Assembly (NCBI GenBank): GCA_021647765.1
Contig: JAKIUD010000027.1
Span: forward strand, 1 to 41,481
Length of the DNA: 41,481 nucleotides
Source of the DNA: Desulfuromusa sp.
GTDB taxonomy: Bacteria > Desulfobacterota > Desulfuromonadia > Desulfuromonadales > Geopsychrobacteraceae
Reading direction: 5' to 3'
Part shown: piece by piece, positions 25,602-33,543 of the stretch
Layout of the letters: each line of letters begins with the position of its first letter
How positions within the stretch are numbered: position 1 is the first letter of the stretch
Program-made: the position numbers and the translations under genes
Notes under the pieces: model-generated
Database searches by the model: none
What the model was told of the DNA's origin: nothing
The model's input: the letters and a program-made list of their open reading frames with translations, nothing else

Positions 25602-26864
25602 ATGGGATTCCTGGGAAAAATATTTGGTCGTGGTGGCGATTCTATTGAAGGGTTGCGTAAGGCGATTGAACAAAAACGTTTTGCTGATGCAAAATTGCTT
25701 GCTGAAAAATTAACCGATCAATCACTGAATGAAGCAGACAAGGTTGAAATTGAGCAGTTGCGAATCGTGGCTGGCGACGGTCTGGCAGGGCTTAATCTGG
25801 AAGAAGCTTTAGGATTGCAACGTTGTGGTCTTTTTGAGCAGGCTGCCGAACATTTACAATTGGCGCAGGAACAGGTTTGTGATGCTGAATTGGGTAAAAA
25901 AATAGAGCAGGCTATTGCCGCCGAGCCACTGGTTCCGGAAATTTCCTCAATAGAGGAAGAGCGACTAGCTGCCTGTGCTTCCTGTTCTCCTCAAACAAAG
26001 CCATTACTGAATGATGAAGATGCCATTTTTGGTGATGACGAAAGTCAGCTGGAGCTGATTCTTACCTCCTATCCTGCTGAACTGGCTGAGCGTTACGCCG
26101 GTAAAAGTGAAACATTTAAAGCGGCTTTTTTGTTATCGCACGCCGGGAAGGATGAACAGGCTCTGCCGCTGTGGAAACAGGTGGAAGCTGTGGAGCAAGA
26201 TGATATCTACTGGTTTGAGTTGGGAGCGCTTTTGGGGCGCACTGGTAATCAGGAGGAAGCTTGCCCGGCATTGGAAACGGCTCTGGAGAAAAATCCTGAG
26301 CTGCTATTGGCGGTCGAAGCTCTGGTGCCGATTCTGCAGGATCTGGGTGATTACTCTTTAGCTGAAGAACGGCTCCAGCAATTTCTTGATCAGGGAGTAG
26401 ACTCCGCATTTTGCTATGCACAATTGACTTCACTCTATGTACAGCAACAGAAATTTCCTGACGCAGCGGAATCTGCCCGTCAGGCGATTGCGGCAGGGAA
26501 CCTTGATCCTCGGTTTATGTTGTTAGCCGCATCGGTTCTGGAACATGTAGGAGCAATGGATGCTGCGGAGAATATATTGAGAAGGTTGCCCGCTTCCGGC
26601 TGTGGCGGTGGAACCAGCCTGCCGTTGGCTGAGTTCTGGTTGCGTCAGAAACGAGAGTTGGGGACAATCCTCGATACTTTCAACGCAGCCTGTCGAGAAG
26701 ATCCAGAGGATCCGCGTTGGCAACTGCGGGTTGCACAGACTTATCTGGCGAAAAATTGGATCAAGGATGGGTTGAAGCTCCTGCGTGTGGTGGTCAACGA
26801 TCCCCGCTTAGAACCGGAACTGGCTCAAGAAGCAGCACAGTTACTTGCTGAACAGCAGGGGTGA
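25602..26864 (+). CDS. Tetratricopeptide repeat protein
   Basis: The 420-residue product is helical throughout, with TPR-like units from about residue 190 (FELGALLGRTGNQEEACPALETALEKNPELLLAVEALVPIL; YSLAEERLQQFL; FPDAAESARQAIAAGN). There is no signal peptide. The start is marked by GATAGGTGG. A Cys-containing loop (CASCSPQTK, about 127) is present. The function is unknown; TPR proteins are scaffolds. It lies 13 bp after the BioD-like gene and overlaps the YbaK-type gene by 4 bp, so it is co-transcribed. Confidence 0.8.
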   Translation: MGFLGKIFGRGGDSIEGLRKAIEQKRFADAKLLAEKLTDQSLNEADKVEIEQLRIVAGDGLAGLNLEEALGLQRCGLFEQAAEHLQLAQEQVCDAELGKKIEQAIAAEPLVPEISSIEEERLAACASCSPQTKPLLNDEDAIFGDDESQLELILTSYPAELAERYAGKSETFKAAFLLSHAGKDEQALPLWKQVEAVEQDDIYWFELGALLGRTGNQEEACPALETALEKNPELLLAVEALVPILQDLGDYSLAEERLQQFLDQGVDSAFCYAQLTSLYVQQQKFPDAAESARQAIAAGNLDPRFMLLAASVLEHVGAMDAAENILRRLPASGCGGGTSLPLAEFWLRQKRELGTILDTFNAACREDPEDPRWQLRVAQTYLAKNWIKDGLKLLRVVVNDPRLEPELAQEAAQLLAEQQG

Positions 26865-27355
26865 TTGTGACCACTATTACCAAGTTAAAAACCTATCTGG
26901 CAACTCATAATATTGAAGTGTGGGAATATGTTGAACCAACAGCAACAGCAACTGCCGCTGCCGCTGCTGTTGGTTGTGGTGTTGCTGAAATTGCTAAAAC
27001 ACTCTTGTTTCTGGTTGGCGGAGACCCGGTTGTCGTTGTGACTTGCGGGGATATGAAGGTAAAAAGTTCCCGTCTGAAACAGGCTTCTGGTTTATCCGGA
27101 AAAGTCAAATTGCCCCAGGTTGATGAAGTATTAGAGCATACCGGTTACGTTCCCGGGGGGGTCTGCCCTTTTTTACTCCCGGAGGAGTTGCCTCTTTTAC
27201 TTGATGTGTCGTTGCTGAGGTTTCCGATTGTCTATGCTGCTGCTGGAAATAGCCATTCTGCTGTTCCTGTGACCATGGCTCAATTGGAACAATTGACCGG
27301 TGGGAGCATTGCCGATCTCTGTGAACCTGTTCCTGAAAATCTCTCGGCAAAATAG
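26861..27355 (+). CDS. YbaK/EbsC-type aminoacyl-tRNA deacylase domain protein
   Basis: The 164-residue protein matches the YbaK/ProX fold: AAAAAVGCGVAEIAKTLLFLVGGDPVVVVTCGD with the conserved Lys, then LKQASGLSGKVKLPQVDEVLEHTGYVPGGVCPF with the substrate-pocket G-G-V-x-P-F motif. Family members hydrolyse mischarged aminoacyl-tRNA such as Cys-tRNAPro or Ala-tRNAPro. The exact substrate is not deducible. A run of alternating Thr/Ala and Ala residues (about 27-36) precedes the first conserved block. GTG 26861 is within the stop of the TPR gene. Confidence 0.87.
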   Translation: MIVTTITKLKTYLATHNIEVWEYVEPTATATAAAAAVGCGVAEIAKTLLFLVGGDPVVVVTCGDMKVKSSRLKQASGLSGKVKLPQVDEVLEHTGYVPGGVCPFLLPEELPLLLDVSLLRFPIVYAAAGNSHSAVPVTMAQLEQLTGGSIADLCEPVPENLSAK

Positions 27356-27389
27356 AATAAAGGTTCTCTCTTTAGTTTTATTAGTTTTC

Positions 27390-27417
27390 TTGAATAATTA
27401 GCCGCTCTTGATATAAT
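27390..27417 (+). promoter_or_regulatory. Predicted sigma-70-type promoter upstream of the signalling operon
   Basis: TTGAAT at 27390-27395 and a perfect TATAAT at 27412-27417 with a 16-bp spacer. Transcription would start at about 27424, immediately before the MITE-like repeat B, so the repeat would form the 5' leader of the histidine kinase mRNA. Confidence 0.5.
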
Positions 27418-27425
27418 ACTGCACT

Positions 27426-27555
27426 GAGCCTCTTGCAAAAGTCTTTAAAGTTCAGTGCCCGACATTCCCACGTAGGCGGGAATCCAGAGGTTTCTTGGGT
27501 TTGTCAAAAACTGGATCCCCGTTTTTACGAGGATGACGACTTTTGCAAGAGGCTC
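27426..27555 (-). repeat. MITE-like repeat, copy B (inverted relative to A and C)
   Basis: It has perfect 18-bp terminal inverted repeats, GAGCCTCTTGCAAAAGTC at 27426-27443 and its complement at 27538-27555. The interior is copy A read on the other strand and includes ATTCCC-N8-GGGAAT. It lies 45 bp before the histidine kinase start. Confidence 0.9.
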
Positions 27556-27600
27556 TATTGTCGAATTTTTTCTGTAAATAAAGACCAAAAGGATTTCTGA

Positions 27601-28656
27601 ATGGCTTGGGAGGTTGCTGACCAACTTGATGTCAGTTTTAAGAATACTTGGGGCTTTGCCCAGCTTCTTGAACATATCGATATCGGGATACTGGTTCTGG
27701 ATTTAAGTCAGAAGGAGATCGACTATTGCAATGCTGCTTTTTTTGAAGTGTTACAGGATGAGCAACTCTGTCGTAGCTATCAAGGTTTGTACGATCTATT
27801 TGTTCGTAATACTGAAGAGCTGGATGATTTTGACGATGCTGGTCGCATCGCTCATCAGGTCACCTACCAGGGACGCTTATTCGGCCACTCTGTCTATAAA
27901 GCAACACCGCACTACCGATGTATATTTATCCGTGATATCACTGAGAAAACCCGCCTTGAATCAATTGCTCAAGCGGTTAATGCAATGGACAATATTGGTT
28001 TTATTTTCTCTGGAATCCGCCATGAAATTGGCAATCCATTAAACTCCTTAAAAATGGCTTTAAGCGTATTAAAGCAGAATCTTGAAAACGCTTCGCCCAA
28101 AATGTTGAAAGAATATATTGAGCGCGGTCTGGGTGATATCGGGCGGATGGAATATCTGCTGAAATCTCTGAAAACGTTTACCATGTTTGAGAGTGTGGAA
28201 CCCAAAGATCTCCCCTTAATTGAATTTATGGGTAAATTTATAGCGTTGGTTGAGAGGGATTTTCAATCTTACGGTATTCGCATCAAAACTGAAATTCCAC
28301 TCGATATTGCCTGGGTCAGAATTGATGAACGGGCGTTGCATCAGGCGCTATTAAATATTTTTAGCAATGCGGCTGATGCATTAAAAGAGAAAGATGTTCC
28401 TGAAATCAGTATTCGTGCTGAAGTACGGGATCAGTTGATGTGGTTGACAATTGCCGATAATGGCTGTGGAATTTCTCCGGAGCAAGGCAAGCATCTTTTT
28501 CAGCCATTCAATACCAGCAAAGTGAATGGAAATGGTTTGGGGCTGGTGATTACCCGTAAGTTGCTGGCGATGATGGATAGTGATATCGATATCGTGAGTC
28601 AACCAGGATATGGAACTCAAGTGACAATCCGCTTGCCAGTTGCAACACAAACATAA
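27601..28656 (+). CDS. Sensor histidine kinase with PAS-like input domain
   Basis: The 351-residue kinase lacks membrane helices and should be cytoplasmic. Residues about 17-115 look like a PAS domain (LLEHIDIGILVLDL...IDYCNAAFFEVL...YRCIFIRDITEKTRLE). HisKA follows with the phospho-acceptor His141 in FSGIRHEIGNPLNSLKMAL. The HATPase domain has N box LLNIFSNAADAL, G1 IADNGCGI and G2 NGNGLGLVI. All catalytic boxes are intact. It is encoded 16 bp before a DUF4388 receiver protein, its probable target. A promoter and a MITE copy lie just upstream. Confidence 0.9.
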   Translation: MAWEVADQLDVSFKNTWGFAQLLEHIDIGILVLDLSQKEIDYCNAAFFEVLQDEQLCRSYQGLYDLFVRNTEELDDFDDAGRIAHQVTYQGRLFGHSVYKATPHYRCIFIRDITEKTRLESIAQAVNAMDNIGFIFSGIRHEIGNPLNSLKMALSVLKQNLENASPKMLKEYIERGLGDIGRMEYLLKSLKTFTMFESVEPKDLPLIEFMGKFIALVERDFQSYGIRIKTEIPLDIAWVRIDERALHQALLNIFSNAADALKEKDVPEISIRAEVRDQLMWLTIADNGCGISPEQGKHLFQPFNTSKVNGNGLGLVITRKLLAMMDSDIDIVSQPGYGTQVTIRLPVATQT

Positions 28657-28672
28657 GAAAACAGGTTGAGTT

Positions 28673-29779
28673 GTGAAGAAAATTCTGATTGTTGATGATG
28701 AAGTATCGTTTCTGCTCTCACTAAAAGATGGTCTGAGTGTACACAGCGATAAATTTCAAATATTAACTGCTGAAAATGGGCGGGAGGCAATCGATGTGTT
28801 ACGTTCATTATCGATTGATCTTCTGGTCACAGATTTAAAACTGCCGGAAATGAATGGTTTTGAACTGCTGGCATGGACAAGCCGTCATCAACCGCAATTA
28901 CCGGTTATTGTCATGTCTGCTTTTGGAACGCCGGAAATTGAAGCACGTCTGGCCAAGATGGATACCCTGCAATTTCTGGAAAAACCCCTCGATCTGGAAA
29001 TGCTTGAAGAAGGGATTTTTAACGGTTTAAATGCAGGCGGGAAAAGTTTTATCCGGGGAATTACCTTGGCAACCTTTCTGCAATTGATGAAAGTCGAGAA
29101 GAAAAATTGCACTCTCAAAGTTTCTGTTTCTACCCGATCGGCCTATTTGTATATTCAGCGGGGGGAGTTAATTGATGCCGAATATGGTGCTTTGGAGGGG
29201 CTAGAAGCTGCTCTGGAAATTGTCGGATGGGATGATGCCGAGATTGAAATGGATGGGGTCTGCCGACGTCAGAATGATGTCATCAATATGCCGATGGAGC
29301 ATCTTTTAATTGATGCTTTCAAGCGCAAGGATGAAGCAAAAGAGCAGGAGAAAGCTGCACTGTCTTATTTGCCAAGTGAAATAGACAACTTGCTGGAACC
29401 ATTCTCACCATCTCCGCCAGGTGGAAAAAATAAATCTGTTACCCCCGTTGATGCTATACAGAAGAAAATTTCAGAAACGTTAACTAAGTTAGCACCAGTA
29501 CAAGAATATGCAATTTTTGACGAGAAAAACTTGTTACAAAGTAAAAACCCTGGAATCTGTTCTCTCGAGAATGTCGACCCGGTTATTTTTGACAATTTGC
29601 TTAATTTTTTAGGGGCTTCTTTGGGTTTTGGTGATTATAACTATATTGAATTTAACAGTGTAAATCGGAGTCGCTATCTGCTATTTCAAGGTCAACAATA
29701 CTATATTATGGCAAAGTTGAAACCGGGTAGTCGAGTACAACAAATTGTTGAAGCAATTAAGCACAACATGAAGCAATAA
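28673..29779 (+). CDS. Response regulator with DUF4388/PATAN-like C-terminal domain
   Basis: The 368-residue protein has an N-terminal receiver with Asp8-Asp9, phospho-acceptor Asp54 (LVTDLKLPEMNG), Ser82 (VIVMSAFG) and Lys104 (FLEKPLD). A domain of about 100 residues from 127 (GITLATFLQLMKVEKKNCTLKVS... YIQRGELIDAEYGALEGLEAALEIVGWDDAEIEM) follows, which is the DUF4388/PATAN pattern. The C-terminal third (residues about 265-368) looks like a roadblock/MglB-type domain (VQEYAIFDEKNLL...NYIEFNSVNRSRYLLFQGQQYYIMAKLKPG). No DNA-binding motif is present, so output is through protein contacts. Start is GTG. The two genes after it also encode roadblock-like proteins. Confidence 0.85.
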   Translation: MKKILIVDDEVSFLLSLKDGLSVHSDKFQILTAENGREAIDVLRSLSIDLLVTDLKLPEMNGFELLAWTSRHQPQLPVIVMSAFGTPEIEARLAKMDTLQFLEKPLDLEMLEEGIFNGLNAGGKSFIRGITLATFLQLMKVEKKNCTLKVSVSTRSAYLYIQRGELIDAEYGALEGLEAALEIVGWDDAEIEMDGVCRRQNDVINMPMEHLLIDAFKRKDEAKEQEKAALSYLPSEIDNLLEPFSPSPPGGKNKSVTPVDAIQKKISETLTKLAPVQEYAIFDEKNLLQSKNPGICSLENVDPVIFDNLLNFLGASLGFGDYNYIEFNSVNRSRYLLFQGQQYYIMAKLKPGSRVQQIVEAIKHNMKQ

Positions 29780-29832
29780 ATCATAATATACTTGGTAGCA
29801 ATAACAACGATAATTTGGGAGAGGATAGAAAA

Positions 29833-30462
29833 ATGATCCAATTAATCGATGAACTCAAGGTGATCCCAGGGGTTATCGGGGCTTGCATTGTAAATTTCCA
29901 GGAAGGTCTTAAGGTAACGAACCTCCCGGCTATCTTCAAACCCGAGCGTTTGCTCGTTGTTGGTCATCACTTATTGAAACTCTTTTCAGCAGGGAGGGAA
30001 AGCTTTTCTGATTTAACCGATATTACTCTGAATTATGATGAATCTGTGGTAGTCGCGCGTGAATTGGAGAAGGGGACTCTGGTTTTTGTTATTTGTGATC
30101 CAACGTTCAATCATAATCTTATGGCCATGTCGCTTAACTTGCTTCAGGAAGAGTATAAACTTGGTGATTTTTCTACGGAAGTAGCGCCAGCAGTCGTGCC
30201 GGCTCAGCCTCAGGCTGATATGAGTGGAAAAATGCAGGATCTTCTTGAAGAGATGAAGGGGACTCTGAGTAAGGTTTTGGGGCCAATGGCTGGATTTATC
30301 TTTGATGAAGTTGCTGAAGAATGGATAGAACAGGGAGTCTCAGACTTTTCCCGGATTGAGGTTTTGATCGATCTGCTCAATCAAGAAATTTCTGATCAGG
30401 ATAAAATTGATAGTTATCGTCAGCTTATCTCACCTGCGCTCAAGACTTTTCAGAAAGGTTAG
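29833..30462 (+). CDS. Roadblock/LC7-like protein with helical C-terminal region
   Basis: The 209-residue protein begins with a roadblock/LC7-like fold (MIQLIDELKVIPGVIGACIVNFQEGLKVTNLP...DITLNYDESVVVARELEKGTLVFVICDP; residues 1-110). A Pro/Ala-rich linker (APAVVPAQPQAD) and a helical segment of about 80 residues follow (LEEMKGTLSKVLGPMAGFIFDEVAEEWIEQG). Such proteins regulate small GTPases (MglB-like) or act as structural adaptors. No GTPase gene lies in the window. The start has GGGAGAGGA upstream. Confidence 0.72.
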   Translation: MIQLIDELKVIPGVIGACIVNFQEGLKVTNLPAIFKPERLLVVGHHLLKLFSAGRESFSDLTDITLNYDESVVVARELEKGTLVFVICDPTFNHNLMAMSLNLLQEEYKLGDFSTEVAPAVVPAQPQADMSGKMQDLLEEMKGTLSKVLGPMAGFIFDEVAEEWIEQGVSDFSRIEVLIDLLNQEISDQDKIDSYRQLISPALKTFQKG

Positions 30463-30468
30463 ATTGTC

Positions 30469-30828
30469 ATGGCAGATGCAAGAGTTTTTGTCGAGAGGGT
30501 TAAGCAGATGGAAGGAGTTGCCGGATGTTTACTGATCAAAGATGATGGTGTGCTGCTTGGCCGGGCATTAGATGATGCCGAAACATATACAAGTTTGATG
30601 TTGACCGCTGCTGGTCTCGCTGGAAATATTATGGACAAGGTTGGTTTCAGCTATTGTCGTTACGTGAGTTTTAATCGCACCAATAACCAGACTTTTTATA
30701 TTTTCCCCATCGATCAATATTTGCTGGGAATTGTCCAGAAGGCTGACTGTTCTGTCGCTGACATGCTTGAGCGGGTTTATCAGCTCATTGGCAGGGTTTC
30801 TACTGATGGGAGAAGAACTGTTTCTTAG
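30469..30828 (+). CDS. Roadblock/LC7-like small protein
   Basis: The 119-residue product has the compact roadblock pattern: VERVKQMEGVAGCLLIKDDGVLLGR, a helix TYTSLMLTAAGLAGNIMDKVG, then strands YCRYVSFNRTNNQTFYIFPIDQYLLGIVQK. The segment YVSFNRTNNQTFYIF resembles the third roadblock-like domain in the DUF4388 protein (YIEFNSVNRSRYLLF), so the domains are probably related paralogues. It begins six bases after the previous gene. It may pair with its neighbour in a heterodimer. Confidence 0.75.
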   Translation: MADARVFVERVKQMEGVAGCLLIKDDGVLLGRALDDAETYTSLMLTAAGLAGNIMDKVGFSYCRYVSFNRTNNQTFYIFPIDQYLLGIVQKADCSVADMLERVYQLIGRVSTDGRRTVS

Positions 30829-30857
30829 TTTCATATAGAGATCTAAAAGGAGAGATT

Positions 30858-31286
30858 ATGTCAGCAGTGATAGCCGGAAATATGGTCAAGATTCATTATA
30901 CGGGAACATTTGATGATGGGGAGATCTTTGATTCATCACGCGATGCAGAACCGTTAGAGTTTGAGGTGGGAACCGGACAGGTGATTCCTGGCTTTGACAA
31001 TGCCGTGGTCGGAATGAAGGTGGGAGAAACCAAGCAGGTGCGGTTACCGGAATCGGAAGCTTATGGTCCCTACAATCAGGATCTGGTTTTCGATGCTGAT
31101 CCTGATCAGTTTGAAGATGGATTAATTCCTGAAGTCGGGCAGCAGTTCCAAACGCAGTTGGAAGATGAGACTCCGCTCTTGTTAACCGTTAAATCGGTAA
31201 AAGACGACAAGGTTGTCCTTGATGCCAATCATCCCATGGCGGGGAAGACTCTCAATTTTGAACTGGAGGTCGTTGAGATAGTTTAA
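30858..31286 (+). CDS. FKBP-type peptidyl-prolyl isomerase, SlyD/FkpB-like
   Basis: The 142-residue protein is a FKBP: KIHYTGTFDDGEIFDSSRDAEPLEFEVGTGQVIPGFDNAVVGMKVGETKQV supplies the aromatic pocket, and the insert-in-flap chaperone domain (AYGPYNQDLVFDADPDQF to LTVKSVKDDKVVLDANHPMAGKTLNFELEVVEI) follows. It lacks the His/Cys-rich metal tail of E. coli SlyD. It catalyses prolyl isomerisation and may chaperone folding or hydrogenase-type assembly. AAAAGGAG precedes the ATG and a terminator follows. Confidence 0.92.
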   Translation: MSAVIAGNMVKIHYTGTFDDGEIFDSSRDAEPLEFEVGTGQVIPGFDNAVVGMKVGETKQVRLPESEAYGPYNQDLVFDADPDQFEDGLIPEVGQQFQTQLEDETPLLLTVKSVKDDKVVLDANHPMAGKTLNFELEVVEIV

Positions 31287-31316
31287 CTCTTTGAACTTCA
31301 TTACTTCGAATAGTTG

Positions 31317-31353
31317 AAAAACCACAGGGTTGTTAAATTTCTGTGGTTTTTTT
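31317..31353 (+). terminator. Rho-independent terminator after the FKBP gene
   Basis: AAAAACCACAG pairs with CTGTGGTTTTT around a 13-nt loop and is followed by a T-run. It ends only 11 bp before the dinB start, so dinB needs a promoter inside or upstream of this hairpin, or read-through. Confidence 0.85.
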
Positions 31354-31363
31354 ATGCTAGAGA

Positions 31364-32446
31364 ATGTCTGAAAATCAGCGGAAAATTATTCACATCGACA
31401 TGGATGCTTTCTACGCATCGGTTGAACAACGGGACAAGCCAGAACTGCGCGACAAGCCGGTTGTTGTCGGTGGGAATCCCGATAGCCGGGGAGTTGTGGC
31501 AACGTGCTCTTACGAAGCACGCCGCTTTGGGATCCATTCTGCCATGTCTTGTGCCCGAGCCTATCGTCTCTGTCCGCAGGTCATTTTTATCCGTCCCCGG
31601 TTTGATGCTTATCGTGAGGTTTCTCAACAGATCAGGGAAATTTTTTTGCAATATACCAATCTGGTTGAGCCCCTCTCTTTGGATGAAGCCTTTCTGGATG
31701 TTACCAGCAATAAGCCAAATATTCTATCAGCAACCTGGGTCGCTCAGATAATCCGTCAGAAAATCAAGAATGAAACTGCTCTGAGTGCTTCTGCAGGGGT
31801 CTCTTACAATAAATTTCTCGCCAAAATTGCTTCAGATATCAAGAAACCCGATGGTTTGACTGTAGTGACGCCAGAACAAGCAGAACAATTTATTGGTCAG
31901 TTGCCAATTCGCCGTTTTCATGGTGTGGGGCGGGTGACAGAAAAGAAAATGCAAAATCTGGGAATTCTGACGGGAGCAGATCTACGCCAGCATTCACTGG
32001 AAGAATTGCATAAATATTTTGGCAAGGCTGGAGAGTATTATTTCAACATTGCCCGTGGGATTGATCTGCGCCCAGTGGTGCCGAACCGGGTGCGTAAATC
32101 AATAGGGAAAGAAACGACACTGAGTGAAGATAGTGCCGAAATGGGGCAGATGCTGACGATCATCGGCGATCTGGCAGAAAGAGTAGCGGCACTGTTGCAG
32201 GCAAAGCAAACCAGCGGACTGACACTGACGCTGAAAGTAAAATATGCAGATTTTCAGATTGTGACTCGGAGTATCAGTCGGCAAACACCAATAGCAAGTG
32301 CCGAGGAAATTTTGTCCCTTGCAGATGGGCTGCTGCGTAAAACCCGTGCTGGAGAAAATGCGGTGCGACTGCTCGGTGTGACAATATCCAACTTGACGAG
32401 CGATATTCCGGCAGCAGAAACACTACAGATGGAGTTACCGTTTTAA
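31364..32446 (+). CDS. dinB: DNA polymerase IV (Y-family)
   Basis: The 360-residue enzyme has the Y-family motifs: IHIDMDAFYASVEQ with catalytic Asp, YEARRFGIHSAMS, the acidic pair in SLDEAFLDVT and SAGVSYNKFLAKIASDIKKPDG in the palm and fingers. The little-finger region follows after about residue 240. LQMELPF at the very end looks like a beta-clamp binding motif. It makes error-prone bypass of lesions. The start lies a few bases after the terminator of the previous gene, so its promoter may sit inside the FKBP 3' end. No LexA box was recognised. Confidence 0.95.
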   Translation: MSENQRKIIHIDMDAFYASVEQRDKPELRDKPVVVGGNPDSRGVVATCSYEARRFGIHSAMSCARAYRLCPQVIFIRPRFDAYREVSQQIREIFLQYTNLVEPLSLDEAFLDVTSNKPNILSATWVAQIIRQKIKNETALSASAGVSYNKFLAKIASDIKKPDGLTVVTPEQAEQFIGQLPIRRFHGVGRVTEKKMQNLGILTGADLRQHSLEELHKYFGKAGEYYFNIARGIDLRPVVPNRVRKSIGKETTLSEDSAEMGQMLTIIGDLAERVAALLQAKQTSGLTLTLKVKYADFQIVTRSISRQTPIASAEEILSLADGLLRKTRAGENAVRLLGVTISNLTSDIPAAETLQMELPF

Positions 32447-32715
32447 GGGGATGTTGTCATTTCGATCTCCTCATGTTTAAGCTTCAGCAGGTCGATTTCT
32501 TTGCTGATTCTATAATAGTTGTCGTTGCCGGAGAGCAAAGGCAGCGCGTGGTTCACGGCAGTTGCACCGATAAAAGCATCGACTCGTTGCAGATAGGTTA
32601 TGGCAGAAATATTGAATGGTTTCTGTTGGTGGATTGCGGTGTGAACTACCACAGTTTTATGGCTCGTAAACTCTTGGGACAGCCCCCGATTGAGTAGGGG
32701 AGAGTCCCGAGTTGA
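32443..32715 (-). pseudogene. VapC-like PIN-domain toxin remnant
   Basis: On the minus strand an open frame of about 90 codons has a C-terminal block (RVDAFIGATAVNHALPLLSGNDNYYRISKEIDLLKLK) of the VapC pattern, in which an Asp (DAFI) followed by an Ala-rich helix and L-x-x-x-N-x-x-x-y is conserved. The N-terminal half with the first acidic residues is missing, there is no start, and no antitoxin gene is nearby. Only the 3' part therefore survives. It is convergent with dinB. Confidence 0.5.
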
Positions 32716-32817
32716 CTGCTACTGCTTAAATCAGTGCTATTCGGCGCAGTTCCGAGATTACTCGGAATTGCTTAAAAATGTGTCACACAGTATAGTCGAT
32801 TTTATTATGAGATCTCT
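32447..32817. other. Gap between dinB and the LysE-type gene
   Basis: It contains the VapC-like relic and, at 32750-32767, the perfect hairpin TTCCGAG-ATTA-CTCGGAA. The following A/T-rich part (32770-32817) probably holds the promoter of the exporter gene; no good -35/-10 pair was found. Confidence 0.4.
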
Positions 32818-33456
32818 ATGATTGATCAATTCTGGACATTTTTTATTGCAATAACCTTGTTGACCCTGTTCCCAGGTGTTGATTCCTTATTGGTGGTCAG
32901 AAACACCGCCCGCGGTGGGTGGAGGGATGGTATTGCCACCAGTACCGGAATTTGCTCCGGATTATTTGTTCATGCTCTGGTTTCTGCTTTAGGAATTTCT
33001 GCGCTACTATTGCAATCAGAGCTTACGTTCAATATTCTTAAGCTGATTGGTGGCGGTTACCTGCTTTGGTTGGGTGGTTGCAGCCTATGGAAAGCCGCGC
33101 GAGGGGAAAAGTTGACAACATTGGCGATCCAACCGACGCTTGCCCGCCAGTTTCAACTGCAACGTTCTCTGCGGGAGGGATTTGTCTGCAATGTATTCAA
33201 CCCTAAAGCACTGTTATTTTACATGGCCTTCTTACCACAATTTATCGATCCAAGCCGCTCTCCAGTTTTACAATCACTGTTTATGGCGACAGTCCATTTT
33301 GTTATTGCAATGATCTATCAAGGATTTCTGACGCTCTTGGTTTTTCGACTGCATGGCTGGTTCAAGGGGAGTTTGTTGGGGCGGCTTGCCGAAGGATTGG
33401 GAGGGCTTGTCTTGGTCAGTTTCGGTCTGCGAATCTTTTTGGAAAAACGGATATAA
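32818..33456 (+). CDS. LysE/RhtB-family amino-acid exporter
   Basis: The 212-residue protein has the six-helix LysE/RhtB layout, starting with IAITLLTLFPGVDSLLVVRNTARGGWRDGIATSTGI and the conserved G-x-x-x-G-x-x-x-H region. FKLIGGGYLLWLG and REGFVCNVFNPKALLFYMAFLPQF are the other hallmark blocks. It exports amino acids or similar compounds through the inner membrane. It stands alone, convergent with the AI-2E-type gene. The substrate is not known. Confidence 0.9.
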   Translation: MIDQFWTFFIAITLLTLFPGVDSLLVVRNTARGGWRDGIATSTGICSGLFVHALVSALGISALLLQSELTFNILKLIGGGYLLWLGGCSLWKAARGEKLTTLAIQPTLARQFQLQRSLREGFVCNVFNPKALLFYMAFLPQFIDPSRSPVLQSLFMATVHFVIAMIYQGFLTLLVFRLHGWFKGSLLGRLAEGLGGLVLVSFGLRIFLEKRI

Positions 33457-33543
33457 AGACCTATCAGTAACAGGCTAGCAATCAGAGCATGATGAATGAA
33501 CTCCTGCTTTATCTCATCCAGTTTTCTACGGGTAAAAATTTCG

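Noticed and set aside
26905..27108. Ala-rich repeat in the YbaK-type gene as a possible expanded tract
   Set aside because: The alternating Thr/Ala codons lie in the N-terminal part of a conserved domain and do not look like a tandem-repeat expansion in any copy I can compare.
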